From Acidimicrobiia bacterium (lineage in GTDB: Bacteria; Actinomycetota; Acidimicrobiia; Acidimicrobiales; Poriferisodalaceae), in contig JAJDVQ010000009.1 in the NCBI GenBank assembly GCA_022826045.1, positions 1-64,000 of the forward strand: a DNA stretch of 64,000 nucleotides, written 5' to 3'. Both the position numbers and the translations under genes were made by a program. Shown here piece by piece: positions 43,441-52,333 of the stretch; position 1 is the stretch's first letter; each line of letters starts with the position of its first letter. Below the pieces are notes generated by a model. That model was given only the letters and a program-made list of their open reading frames with translations. It did not search any database and was not told the DNA's origin.

Positions 43441-43815
43441 GTGATCGGCACCGTCGCCCGCATTGTGCTGGGTGCGCTGTTTCTGGCATCGGGGGCGCTG
43501 AAGCTGCGCGACCAGTCATGGCCCGGCGCTGCCCGTGCGATGGGTGCGCCCCGTTGGACAGTGCCCCTCATCGCGCCGGCAGAGATCGCGCTGGGGGCGG
43601 CCCTGGCGGCAGGCGTCGCCGTGCCATGGCCGGCGTGGCTGGCGCTCGGGCTGCTCGCCGTGCTCAGCGCGGCGCTGGTGCGCGTGTTGCGGCGCCCGCA
43701 CGACGAGCGCCCCGCCTGCGCCTGCTTCGGCCGCTGGTCTGCGAAGCCGGTTGGCGCCGGTTCGCTTCTTCGCAACGGCGCGCTGGCCGCACTTGCCGTG
43801 CTGGCGCTCTTCTAG
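43441..43815 (+). CDS. MauE/DoxX-like membrane protein
   Basis: A 124-aa membrane protein with four helices, starting at GTG with ARIVLGALFLASGALKLRD, the DoxX/MauE opening. A soluble loop carries PACACFGRW, a CxC followed by Phe-Gly as in MauE-like proteins, where MauE assists disulfide formation in partner proteins. Its proximity to the thioredoxin-fold/UGSC pair suggests a link to thiol redox, but it is transcribed away from them with a flavin reductase. No target protein is evident. Confidence 0.75.
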   Translation: MIGTVARIVLGALFLASGALKLRDQSWPGAARAMGAPRWTVPLIAPAEIALGAALAAGVAVPWPAWLALGLLAVLSAALVRVLRRPHDERPACACFGRWSAKPVGAGSLLRNGALAALAVLALF

Positions 43816-43849
43816 GCCGCTTGCGCCGCCCGTGCTGTCTGCGCGTGGC

Positions 43850-46093
43850 TCACGCCACGCCGAGCACGTCGCAGATGAACGCCAGGATGAACGCCTCATC
43901 GCGCCAGGCGTCGTAGCGGCCTGAGGGGCCGCCGTGGCCGGCGCCCATCTCGGTGCGCAGCAGGATCGGCTTGGTCGAGGTGGTGGTCGCACGCAACTTG
44001 GCCACCCACTTGGCGGGCTCCCAGTACTGCACCCGCGGGTCGGTCAGCCCGGCAGTGACCAGCAGGGCAGGGTGGTCGGCCGCCTCGACGTTCTCATACG
44101 GCGCGTACGACCGGATCGTCTCGAACGCTGCCGGGTCGTTCGGGTCGCCCCACTCGTCGTACTCGGTGACTGTCAGGGGGATGGCCGGGTCGAGCATCGT
44201 GTTCAGCACGTCCACGAAGGGCACTTCGGCCACCACGGCGCAGAAGAGCTCTGGGTGGCGGTTCACCATCGCCCCCATCAGCAAGCCGCCGGCGCTGCCG
44301 CCCCGGGCGCAGATCCGGCGCGGATCGGCCCATCTCTCCGACGCCAGATGGCCAGCGCAGGCGGCGAAGTCGTCAAACGTGTTGTGCTTGCTGGCCAGCT
44401 TGCCGCCTTCGTACCAGGCTCGCCCCAGCTCGCCGCCGCCGCGGACGTGAGCGATGGCAAACAGCACTCCGCGGTCCAGCAGCGACAGCCGGACCGTCGA
44501 GAACGACGCCGACATGCCGATCTCGTAGGCCCCGTAGCCGTACAGCAGGCACGGCGCCGGCCAGCTGACTGCGCTCGGCTTCCACACCAGGCTGATCGGC
44601 ACCGCCGTGCCGTCGGGTGCCGTGGCGGTGATGCGCTCGGTCGTGTAGGCACTCAGGTCGACATCGCCCAGCACGGGAAGCTGGTCGAGCAGCTCCCGCT
44701 CGCCGCTGTCGACGTCCAGCTCGAAGATCGACGGCGGCGTCACCATCGAGGTGTATCCGAAGCGGTAGCGGCGGGTGTCGAACTCGGCATTCGCCCCGCC
44801 GCCTGCCTCATAGACCGGCTCGGGCATCTCGATCTCGAACGCAGGGCCGAGCCCTCCCACGCCCTCATCGCCGTGGTCTGTAGTGCTGGTACTCGAATCG
44901 CCGGTATCTGCGCCGCCCGGGACCGCTCCGCTCGCTTGGACATCGCGAGTGTCGTGAACCCGCAACCGGACCAGACCGTCTTGGCGCTCGTGAACAACTA
45001 CGAAGTCCTTGAAACAGTCCATGCCGTCGATGCGGATGCCTTCGCGAGCGCCGATCAGCTCGCGCCAGGTGCTTCCCTGCCCCGAGGCAGCCTCCGAAGC
45101 TGGTGTGTCGCCTGCCGGCGCGGAGCTGCCTTCGCCCGCGGCATCGCTGCTTCCCCGCGTCTCGCCTGCACTCAGCACGGGTGCCTCCACGAGCCGGAAG
45201 TCCAGCGCTCCGTCGTTGGTCACGATGAGCAGCCGGTCGCTTTGGTGATCGACGCCGTACTCGATGCCTGGCTGCCGTTCGCGTACGAGCAATGGCTCGG
45301 AAGCGGGCCGGTCGGCGTCGATGAGCCATTGCTCGGACGTGATCTTCGACTGCGAGCCGATCACGACGAACCGCTCGCTGCTGGTCGCGCCCACACCCAC
45401 CCAGAACCGCTCGTCATCTTCGCGGCACGCCTCGACGTCGCCGACGGGGTCGGTGCCGACGACGTGGCGGATCACCCGGTTGGGCCGCTGGGCGTCGTCG
45501 GTGCGAACGGCGAACAGCGTCGAGTTGTCGTTTGCCCACACCAGCCCGTAGCTGAGCTCGCTCAGCCCGCACCCCGGCGCGGGCACGTCGTGGCCGTCCA
45601 GCACCTCACCGGTCGCGAGGTCGACCACTGTCAGCGTGTACTGCTCGTCGCCGTCGGTGTCGACGGTGTAGGCGAGCAGGCGGTGATCGGGGCTGACAGC
45701 CAGGTCGCCGACGGCGAAGTACTCGTGGCCTTCGGCCAGTTCGTTCTCGTCGAGCAGCACGGTCTCGTCATCGTCGGCGCTGCCCCGGGGGCGCCGCACG
45801 TGGATGACGTACTGCAGCCCCTCCACCGTGCGGGCCCGGTACTCCCAGTCATCCTTCGGCGTCGGAAGCGACTGGTGGGTCTCCTTGGTGCGGGCCTTGA
45901 TCTCGCCGAAGATCTGCTCGCGCAGATCGGCCAAGTGGCCTGTCGAGGCTTCCGCATAGGCGTTCTCGGCCTCGAGATACTCCCGCACCGCGGGGTCGTC
46001 CCGATCACGCAGCCAGTGCCAGGGGTCGTCGGTCTCAGTGCCGTGAATGCGCCGCACGTGCAGCCGCTGTGGTGCCACCGGAGCTTGCGTCAT
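43850..46093 (-). CDS. ptrB: S9 family peptidase (oligopeptidase B)
   Basis: A 747-aa prolyl-oligopeptidase-type serine peptidase. The N-terminus VRRIHGTETDDPWHWLRDRDDPAVREYLEAENAYA is typical of oligopeptidase B, cleaving peptides after basic residues. The beta-propeller spans the middle, with a low-complexity acidic/Ser-rich insertion (about residues 300-410) not usual in the family. The catalytic domain has RGGSAGGLLMGAMVNRHPELF (Ser), LTDPRVQYWEPAKW (Asp) and MGAGHGGPSGRYD (His). No signal peptide, so cytoplasmic. Divergent from the gamma-carbonic anhydrase gene. Confidence 0.9.
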   Translation of the reverse strand: MTQAPVAPQRLHVRRIHGTETDDPWHWLRDRDDPAVREYLEAENAYAEASTGHLADLREQIFGEIKARTKETHQSLPTPKDDWEYRARTVEGLQYVIHVRRPRGSADDDETVLLDENELAEGHEYFAVGDLAVSPDHRLLAYTVDTDGDEQYTLTVVDLATGEVLDGHDVPAPGCGLSELSYGLVWANDNSTLFAVRTDDAQRPNRVIRHVVGTDPVGDVEACREDDERFWVGVGATSSERFVVIGSQSKITSEQWLIDADRPASEPLLVRERQPGIEYGVDHQSDRLLIVTNDGALDFRLVEAPVLSAGETRGSSDAAGEGSSAPAGDTPASEAASGQGSTWRELIGAREGIRIDGMDCFKDFVVVHERQDGLVRLRVHDTRDVQASGAVPGGADTGDSSTSTTDHGDEGVGGLGPAFEIEMPEPVYEAGGGANAEFDTRRYRFGYTSMVTPPSIFELDVDSGERELLDQLPVLGDVDLSAYTTERITATAPDGTAVPISLVWKPSAVSWPAPCLLYGYGAYEIGMSASFSTVRLSLLDRGVLFAIAHVRGGGELGRAWYEGGKLASKHNTFDDFAACAGHLASERWADPRRICARGGSAGGLLMGAMVNRHPELFCAVVAEVPFVDVLNTMLDPAIPLTVTEYDEWGDPNDPAAFETIRSYAPYENVEAADHPALLVTAGLTDPRVQYWEPAKWVAKLRATTTSTKPILLRTEMGAGHGGPSGRYDAWRDEAFILAFICDVLGVA

Positions 46094-46167
46094 GGAGCCC
46101 GCACCGTACCGCCCGAGTTGCGTCGGGCCATGTGTGGCGACCTGCGGCGACCGCGTAGCGTGGCAGC

Positions 46168-46686
46168 GTGCCGATTTATGCGCTTGGCGACCATGTGCCC
46201 GACATCCACCCCGATGCCTTCGTGATGCCCGAGGCGGTCATCATCGGGCGGGTGACGATCGGCCCGGAGGCGTCGATCTGGTCGGGCGCAGTGCTGCGCG
46301 GCGACGACAACGACATCGTCGTGGGGGCCGGCAGCTCAGTGCAGGACAACGCCGTGCTTCATGTGACCGAGGAATGGTCGACCACCGTGGGGGAGCGCTG
46401 CACCATCGGCCACCTGGCGCACATCGAGGGCGGTGTGGTGCACGACGAGGCCCTGGTGGGCACCGGCGCAATCGTGCTGCACGGCGCCGAGATCGGCGAG
46501 CGAGCGCTGGTCGGCGCCGGGGCCGTGGTGCCAGGCGGCATGAAGGTGCCACCGGGCACCATCGCAGTGGGCACGCCCGCCAAGATCCGCGAAGGCGTCG
46601 ACACCGCCCCGCTCATCCTGCCCGGCGTGCAGAACTATCTCGACCGCCGCGTCCGCTACATGGGCGAACTCCGCCGCCTCGACTAA
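46168..46686 (+). CDS. Gamma carbonic anhydrase family protein
   Basis: A 172-aa left-handed beta-helix protein made of hexapeptide repeats (VIIGRVTIGPEASIWSGAVLRGD and the GTGAIVLHGAEIGERALVGAGAVV region). Metal-ligand histidines are in AVLHV and IGHLAHIEGGVVHD. Trimeric; may hydrate CO2 or be an inactive relative (YrdA/PaaY-like). GTG 46168 is the start before PIYALGDHVPDIHPDAF. Stands alone. Confidence 0.88.
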   Translation: MPIYALGDHVPDIHPDAFVMPEAVIIGRVTIGPEASIWSGAVLRGDDNDIVVGAGSSVQDNAVLHVTEEWSTTVGERCTIGHLAHIEGGVVHDEALVGTGAIVLHGAEIGERALVGAGAVVPGGMKVPPGTIAVGTPAKIREGVDTAPLILPGVQNYLDRRVRYMGELRRLD

Positions 46687-46738
46687 TCGGCGCTCAGCCG
46701 GGTCGACTGGACCAGCTCGGCCAGCGGTCAGGTACGCC

Positions 46739-46990
46739 TCAGTCGGCCGTTGCGAGCCCGGCGCCGGGCGCTGCGGCAGCGGCCTCAGCGGGCATCCCGA
46801 TGCCGAGGAAGCCCTCGATGCGTGCGAGCCGTTCTTTGACGTCGGTCACGTCGGCGCGCAGCTCGGCGATCTCTCCCTTGAGCTCCTTGCGCAGGTTGTT
46901 GATGGAGCGTTGCTGGTGCCAGATGAGTGCCACGATGCCGACGACCAATGTGACGAATTGTGCAATGTCCATCGCACTCACGCTCCCCAC
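46739..46990 (-). CDS. Small membrane-anchored coiled-coil protein
   Basis: An 83-aa (or 77-aa from ATG 46972) protein with an N-terminal membrane helix (AQFVTLVVGIVALIW) followed by a coiled coil (NNLRKELKGEIAELRADVTDVKERLARIEGF) and an Ala-rich tail. Such proteins often resemble hemolysin XhlA-like or phage-linked accessory proteins, but no phage genes are nearby. The gap upstream (to 47145) is AT-richer than its surroundings and probably holds promoters of this gene and the next LLM gene. Function unknown. Confidence 0.6.
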   Translation of the reverse strand: MGSVSAMDIAQFVTLVVGIVALIWHQQRSINNLRKELKGEIAELRADVTDVKERLARIEGFLGIGMPAEAAAAAPGAGLATAD

Positions 46991-47145
46991 GTCCTAGAAG
47001 TTACCACGGCACCATATTCGGCATTGCCGGAAGAAGCACGAGAATTAATAGAACATACTGAAATCTCTAACACCCCAGAGTCGAGTGCTCGCATCCCACG
47101 GCTGCCCTCGGCGCTGCCAATCCGGCGGCGGTAGCGTTACGGCCC

Positions 47146-48051
47146 ATGAGCATGGGAAGCATCGACTTGGGACGTATCGGCATCTGGACGGGGGTGCTCG
47201 ACGCGCTGCCGTCTGCGCAGGGCGTGGAGTTCGTGGCCGAAGCCGAGGAACTCGGCTACGGGGCGTTCTGGATCCCCGAGGCCGTCGGGCGTGATCCGTT
47301 CGTGGCCGCCGCCCGCCTGCTGGAAGGCACCAGCACCATCAAGATCGCCACAGGCATCGCCAACATCTACGCCCGCGACCCCATGACCATGGCCAACACC
47401 CTGCGCACCATCGACGAAGCCCACCCGGGACGCTTCCTGCTGGGCCTCGGCGTCAGCCACCACCACCTCGTGGAGTACATCCGCAAGCACGACTACTCCA
47501 AGCCGCTCAGCTACATGCGCGAGTACCTCGAGCGCATGGGCAAGGCCCGATTCATGGCCCACGGTCCCCAGGATCTGCCCGAGATCGTGCTGGCGGCGCT
47601 CGGCCCGAAGATGCTCGAGCTGTCAGCCGCCGCAACCGCCGGCGCCCACCCGTACTTCGTGCCGCCCGAGCACACGGCGGTGGCCCGCGACACCATGGGC
47701 CCCGACGCAGCGCTGTACCCCGAGCAGATGGCCATTCTCGACACGAATGCCGACTCGGCCCGTGCGCTGGCCCGCAAGAACATGGCGATCTACCTGGGCC
47801 TGCCGAACTACGCCAACAACCTGCTGCGGCTGGGCTTCACCCAGGCCGACATCGACGGCGGCCCCGACGGGGGACCGTCCGACAAGCTGGTCGATGCCAT
47901 CGTGGCCTGGGGCACCGAAGACGACGTCAAGGCCCGTGTCGACGCCCACTTCGACGCCGGCGCCGACCACGTCTGCGTGCAGGTCCTCGCCGACGACCCC
48001 CCAGCAGCATTCGACGGCTGGCGCCGCCTCGCCCCCGCCCTGCTCAGCTGA
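47146..48051 (+). CDS. LLM class F420-dependent oxidoreductase
   Basis: A 301-aa luciferase-like TIM-barrel of the TIGR03620-like F420 branch: LGRIGIWTGVLDALPSAQGVEFVAEAEELGYGAFWIPEAVGRDPFVAAARLLEGTSTIKIATGIANIYARDP and MANTLRTIDEAHPGRFLLGLGVSHHHLVE. ATG 47146. Third LLM protein of this window. Substrate unknown. The region after its stop is a decayed zone. Confidence 0.87.
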   Translation: MSMGSIDLGRIGIWTGVLDALPSAQGVEFVAEAEELGYGAFWIPEAVGRDPFVAAARLLEGTSTIKIATGIANIYARDPMTMANTLRTIDEAHPGRFLLGLGVSHHHLVEYIRKHDYSKPLSYMREYLERMGKARFMAHGPQDLPEIVLAALGPKMLELSAAATAGAHPYFVPPEHTAVARDTMGPDAALYPEQMAILDTNADSARALARKNMAIYLGLPNYANNLLRLGFTQADIDGGPDGGPSDKLVDAIVAWGTEDDVKARVDAHFDAGADHVCVQVLADDPPAAFDGWRRLAPALLS

Positions 48052-48117
48052 CAGCGCCGCTCCTGTCAGCAGCCGACGGCGTCGCGTGGGCGGCGGCATG
48101 CTTGTTCCATGCGGCCT

Positions 48118-48538
48118 CCGCCGAGCAGAGCCCATCCTGCTGGACGAATGGCAGGAGGTGCCCCAAGTGCTCGGCGCGTTCAAGCGGGCGTGCGACCGTG
48201 ATTCCCGCGCGGGACGCTTCATCCTGACCGGATCGGTGCGAGCCGAGACCGATCACCGCACATGGCCCGGCACCGGCCGGGTGACCCGAGTGCAGATGTA
48301 CCCGCTGACCGTCGGCGAACTGCCAGCATGGTCATCGAACTTGACACCGGACACATCATCGGCATCGAAATCAAATCCGCCGCCGCCCCGACCCACGACG
48401 ACGCCCGACACCTCGCCTGGCCCCGAAACGAAGAACACGACCGGTCCCTCGCCGACATCGTCCTGCACACCGGCCCAGGCATCCTCCCCCTCAGCGACCG
48501 CCTCTGGGCAGCGCCCATCAGCACACTCTGGTCCCCAC
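48118..48538 (+). pseudogene. Remnant of an AAA/DUF4143 ATPase gene
   Basis: One frame encodes EPILLDEWQEVPQVLGAFKR, DSRAGRFILTGSVRAE and RVTRVQMYPLTVGEL, which is the Walker B and sensor region of AAA_14/DUF4143 ATPases. Near 48325 the reading shifts into another frame encoding VIELDTGHIIGIEIKSAAAPTHDDARHLAW and PISTLWSP, the extreme C-terminus of the same family. The Walker A part and the whole middle are missing, so this is an internally deleted relic. These proteins are often found in mobile gene pools. Confidence 0.75.
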
Positions 48539-48682
48539 CCCGCCCAACTGAGGACAGCACGCTCGCCAGTGAATCCCACTGCGCGGGGCGATGCCGGATC
48601 TTGCGTTGCTGTTCTCGTTCGTCCATCAGATGTTCCTCTCACGAGAAACCCCGACTGTCGACAACCTCCGTCAGTTTCAGAT

Positions 48683-49105
48683 CTAGCGGTGGATGGCGAA
48701 TGCCCTTTGGCGGTTGCGCCCGTATCGATAGACGGCGAAATCGGTGTCGAACGAGATGGCCTCTTCGATGCCGTGACGTTCCATGACAGCCCAGCTGGTG
48801 CGGTCGACGAGCGAGAAGTCCTGGTCGCTGAACTCGTTGCCGATGCGCAGCGCTGCACTGATGTCGTGTGGCGTGGCAGCCAGGACCTCAGCGAGTCGGC
48901 CTTCCACAATGTTGCTTACGAGCAAGTCGGCCGCATGACGATTGGTGCGGACGCGAGCGAGGGACCATGTCTCGACGAGGACGTGGTCGGTGGTCGTCAA
49001 CCGGCCGGCATGGATGTCGAGCAGCTCATCCGCCCGCCCATGCCAGACGTCGGCGTCGGACCCGATCGCGAACCAGGCGCTGGTGTCGACAAAGACCGGT
49101 GTCAT
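48683..49105 (-). CDS. vapC: VapC-like PIN domain toxin
   Basis: A 140-aa PIN domain RNase. VFVDTSAWFAIGSDADVWH carries the first Asp, TTDHVLVETWSL the Glu, and DFSLVDRTSWAVMERHGIEEAISFDTDFAVYRYGR the later Asp residues. All four acidic positions appear present, so it should be active. It starts 7 bases after the antitoxin stop and is co-transcribed with it. ATG 49105. Confidence 0.88.
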   Translation of the reverse strand: MTPVFVDTSAWFAIGSDADVWHGRADELLDIHAGRLTTTDHVLVETWSLARVRTNRHAADLLVSNIVEGRLAEVLAATPHDISAALRIGNEFSDQDFSLVDRTSWAVMERHGIEEAISFDTDFAVYRYGRNRQRAFAIHR

Positions 49106-49112
49106 GCGGCGT

Positions 49113-49394
49113 TCAGTCGAGGGCGTTGCGTGCCTTGACCCGCTCGTCGTGCAGAGCTGACATGGCTTCGCCGATCAGGCGGTGCTTGTCGCGGGCCATA
49201 TCGGTCGGTCCGCCGCCGTCGCTCAGAATGCCGGAGATCGACGAGATGTCGACGTCCGGCGCCCTCGAGCGTGCATCGTCTTCGCGGATCAGGTCACGTA
49301 TGTACGCAGACACGCTGATGCCCCGCTCGCTGGCGCGACGCTTGGCGGCTGCGCGCAGTCCAGGATCCAGCACAATGTTCGTCGGTCGCGCCAT
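49113..49394 (-). CDS. vapB: VapB-like ribbon-helix-helix antitoxin
   Basis: A 93-aa protein with an RHH-like N-terminus (MARPTNIVLDPGLRAAAKRRASERGISVSAYIRDLIRED) and an acidic, flexible tail that would wrap the VapC toxin. First gene of the vapBC pair; a palindrome 19 bases upstream of its ATG is the likely autoregulatory site. Confidence 0.82.
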   Translation of the reverse strand: MARPTNIVLDPGLRAAAKRRASERGISVSAYIRDLIREDDARSRAPDVDISSISGILSDGGGPTDMARDKHRLIGEAMSALHDERVKARNALD

Positions 49395-49412
49395 AACCTC
49401 AGCCTAGACCGG

Positions 49413-49433
49413 TGTTGCGCATATTGCGCAACA
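49413..49433 (-). promoter_or_regulatory. Palindromic operator of vapBC
   Basis: TGTTGCGCA and TGCGCAACA make a perfect 9-bp inverted repeat around TAT, 19-39 bases upstream of the vapB ATG. Such a near-perfect palindrome in front of an RHH antitoxin gene is the expected binding site of the toxin-antitoxin complex. Confidence 0.65.
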
Positions 49434-49705
49434 CTATGCACGCAATTGTTCTTCGCCGGTGTCGGCGCTGTTATGCGAGACGAAGTAACAGGTCCCCGTC
49501 AGCGGCAGATGCCCAGTATTCCGCCGGTGGACCATTCGGTCGCGCACAGCCATTCAGTTCGAGCCCTGCGCCAACTTCCGGCGGTGTCGCCCTTGGCCAT
49601 GGAGATCATGGGGCCGAAGTCGATAAGCGGCGTCGTATCACCCGGTCGGATGCTTGCGAGCCACATGCCCCCGTCCTTTCTGGGAACGATGCCTCTGTGC
49701 CACCA
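49434..49705. other. Decayed stretch without intact gene
   Basis: No complete gene is seen. On the minus strand one frame reads DGWWHRGIVPRKDGGMWLAS and later DTTPLIDFGPMISMAKGD, which looks like coding sequence, but it has no start and is joined upstream to transposase-like sequence. It may be the end of an older disrupted gene. Nothing else recognisable. Confidence 0.35.
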
Positions 49706-49820
49706 GCCGTCGTAGACGAGCAGCAGTGCGGGCGTCGGCGACGAAGCCTGTGGTGTCGTAGGCCGTGTTGGCGCCCACGGTGCGGCGCCGTTTGCGCGCA
49801 GGCGCGCGCCGCAGCATCAC
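49706..49820 (-). mobile_element. Transposase remnant (IS5-like)
   Basis: About 38 residues, KRRRTVGANTAYDTTGFVADAR and flanks, match the central part of IS5/IS1182-type DDE transposases, which read TVGADKAYDT...FV in intact copies. No further DDE motifs, terminal inverted repeats or full-length ORF surround it, so only a scrap survives. Confidence 0.6.
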
Positions 49821-49859
49821 AGCGGCAGTATCGCGCTCCGCGTAGTTGATCCATGTCAG

Positions 49860-50807
49860 CTAGAGGCCGAGCGGGTGCGGGCACGAGAGAACGCCCGGGT
49901 AATCGTCAGCCGTCGGCAGCACGAGTGGTCCTGCTGATTGGGTGTCGGGGGCGATGAACTTGGTAGCGGCCGTGTCGGTGCCGCAAGCGAGCATCTCACC
50001 GGTCGCGGCAGCACTCAACCACGTCACTCCCGAGAAGCACGGATGATTGGAGGGATGAACAGTCACGACGAAGACATCCGGTGTCGCTGCGGTCCCGTCC
50101 AGCGAGGCGGGTGACCGAGATGTCGGCGGCTTCAATCGTGTGACGCACGGCCGTTGCGATTGCGGCGGTGCCGCCGACCAGCACCACGTGGGCGACTTCA
50201 TGCTCGGCGAGGTACGCCGTGATGCGTGGGTCGAGCGCGTCTGGGGCGCTGAGCAACAACGGGAACGGCCCCGCAGCCGCCAAGGGCCCGACCGCAACAG
50301 CATCAGCAACGCTTTGGTCGCTGGCGATGATCACGGTGCGGCCCTGTTGCCCCATTTCCGACGGAGCGCCCAGCCGCTCGGCTATCGCAATGGCCGTCCC
50401 CACCGGGTCGTCGCCGATTGCAAGCCACCGGGCGGAACCAGCAGCACCGGTGCGCCCAGCGACGCCGCCAGCGGTCCAGCGGCCGCAGCTTCTGCCCGGC
50501 TCTCACCCGACGCAAGCACCACCCACTCCGAAGTGCCACCCCGAGCTTCTACCAACGCGTCGGCCACCTCGATCGACATCGCATAGGGGTCCGAACTGCT
50601 GTACCGCATGATCTCCGCACCTGGCACGGCCTCGTCCGGGTCGGCTTCGGCGGGCTGCGGCCCAAGTGCTGGCGCATCTCCGGTCTGGACCGTCGCCGCT
50701 GGCTGGTTCACGCTGTGGAGTGCCGATTGGGCACCAGCCGGAACGCCGAGCAGCAATACCGCCAAGACCACGGCCGCCCACAGCGCCAGCCGGCCCCCAA
50801 TCGGCAT
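49860..50807 (-). pseudogene. Exported cell-wall-binding repeat 2 (CWB2) protein, two frameshifts
   Basis: The gene starts at ATG 50807 with a signal peptide (GRLALWAAVVLAVLLLGVPAGAQ), then a first CWB2-like unit (SSDPYAMSIEVADALVEARGG, EWVVLASGESRAEAAAAGPLAA, APVLLVPPGG). Near 50425 the coding frame changes; the next unit reads DDPVGTAIAIAERLGAP and HEVAHVVLVGGTAAIATAV with VTRLAG. Near 50105 it changes back to the first frame and ends PDVFVVTVHPSNHPCFSGVT and LACGTDTAATKF. CWB2 repeats bind wall polymers on the cell surface. Two compensating shifts mean either a decaying gene or two local sequence errors. The second is possible because all parts look well conserved. Confidence 0.7.
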
Positions 50808-50920
50808 GTGGCGGACGCTAGTTGAGACGAGGCATTCCCCATCCGCGCGAGCGCTTTCGCGGCCTAGCCGGTCGCTGAACTGCCTATCGACAGTCACGGC
50901 GGCGGCGTTAGGCTGAACTC

Positions 50921-52333
50921 ATGACCGACATCGCCGAGCCAACCGTCGGAATCGACCTCGGCAAGTACAAGCTGGGGTGGAGCGACGAGGAGGACTACGT
51001 CTTCAAGCCGCGCAAGGGCTTGGACGAAGAGATCATCCGCGAGATGTCGAGCCTCAAGAACGAGCCGCAGTGGATGCTCGACCTCCGCCTGCGGGCCTAC
51101 AAGACCTTCCTGCGCAAGCCGATGCCCAACTGGGGCGGCGACATGTCGGAGATCTACTTCGACGACATCTACTACTACATCAAGCCCACCGAGGGCCAGG
51201 TCGACGCTTGGGAAGAACTGCCCGACTCGGTCAAGGACACCTACGAGAAGCTGGGCATCCCCGAGGCCGAGCGCAAGTACCTCGCCGGGGTCACCGCCCA
51301 GTACGAGTCCGAAGTGGTGTACCACCGCAACCGGGAAGACCTCGAAGCCCAAGGCGTGCTGTTCAGCGACATGGACTCCGCCGTCAAGGAATACCCCGAC
51401 ATCGTGCAGCGCTACTTCGGCACGATCATTCCCCCGGGCGACAACAAGTTCGCAGCGCTGAACTCGGCCGTGTGGTCGGGCGGGTCGTTCATCTACGTGC
51501 CTCCCGGCGTCGAGGTGGAGATGCCGCTGCAGGCTTACTTCCGCATCAACGCCGAGAACATGGGCCAGTTCGAGCGGACGCTGATCATCGCCGACGAAGG
51601 CGCCACGGTGCACTACATCGAAGGCTGCTCAGCGCCGGTGTACACCACCGACTCGCTGCACTCGGCCGTCGTCGAGCTGGTGGCGCTGCCCGGCGGGCGC
51701 ATCACCTACACCACCATCCAGAACTGGTCGAACAACGTGTTCAACCTGGTCACCAAGCGGGCCGCCGCCTACGACGAGGCCCACGTGGAATGGATCGACG
51801 GCAACATCGGATCTAGGCTTACGATGAAGTACCCGGCCGTGTACCTGATGGGGCACAAGGCCTCGGGCGAGGTGCTGTCGGTGGCCTACGCCGGCAACGG
51901 CCAGCACCAGGACGCCGGGGCCAAGATGGTGCACGCAGCGCCCGAGACCACCTCGAAGATCGTGTCGAAGTCGATTTCGAAGGACGGCGGGCGCACCACC
52001 TACCGCGGCCTTGTGCGGGTGGAAGACGGCATGAGCGGCTGCCGCAGCCATGTGCAGTGCGATGCGCTGCTGCTCGACCAGGACAGCCGCTCGGACACCT
52101 ACCCGTACCAGGAGATCGGCTCACGTGACGCCGAGATCGGCCACGAGGCCACCGTGTCGAAGGTGGCCGACGAGCAGCTCTTCTACCTGATGAGCCGCGG
52201 CCTGTCGGCCGAGCAGGCCATGGGCATGGTGGTGAACGGCTTCATCGAGCCCGTGACGCGCACGCTGCCGATGGAGTACGCCGTCGAATGGAGCCGGCTG
52301 ATCGAGCTTCAGATGGAGGGATCGATCGGCTGA
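50921..52333 (+). CDS. sufB: Fe-S cluster assembly protein SufB
   Basis: A 470-aa SUF scaffold component. Conserved SufB segments: [92 protein letters not shown] with the Cys used in cluster assembly, and [22 protein letters not shown]. Together with SufC and SufD it forms the SufBC2D complex that builds Fe-S clusters. First gene of the plus-strand suf operon. TGATG overlap couples it to the CoA-ester lyase gene downstream. No SufR-type regulator gene precedes it. Confidence 0.95.
   Translation: MTDIAEPTVGIDLGKYKLGWSDEEDYVFKPRKGLDEEIIREMSSLKNEPQWMLDLRLRAYKTFLRKPMPNWGGDMSEIYFDDIYYYIKPTEGQVDAWEELPDSVKDTYEKLGIPEAERKYLAGVTAQYESEVVYHRNREDLEAQGVLFSDMDSAVKEYPDIVQRYFGTIIPPGDNKFAALNSAVWSGGSFIYVPPGVEVEMPLQAYFRINAENMGQFERTLIIADEGATVHYIEGCSAPVYTTDSLHSAVVELVALPGGRITYTTIQNWSNNVFNLVTKRAAAYDEAHVEWIDGNIGSRLTMKYPAVYLMGHKASGEVLSVAYAGNGQHQDAGAKMVHAAPETTSKIVSKSISKDGGRTTYRGLVRVEDGMSGCRSHVQCDALLLDQDSRSDTYPYQEIGSRDAEIGHEATVSKVADEQLFYLMSRGLSAEQAMGMVVNGFIEPVTRTLPMEYAVEWSRLIELQMEGSIG

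Noticed and set aside
48060-48120. Intact start for the AAA/DUF4143 gene
   Set aside because: No Walker A region precedes the Walker B part; the sequence upstream is the end of the LLM gene.
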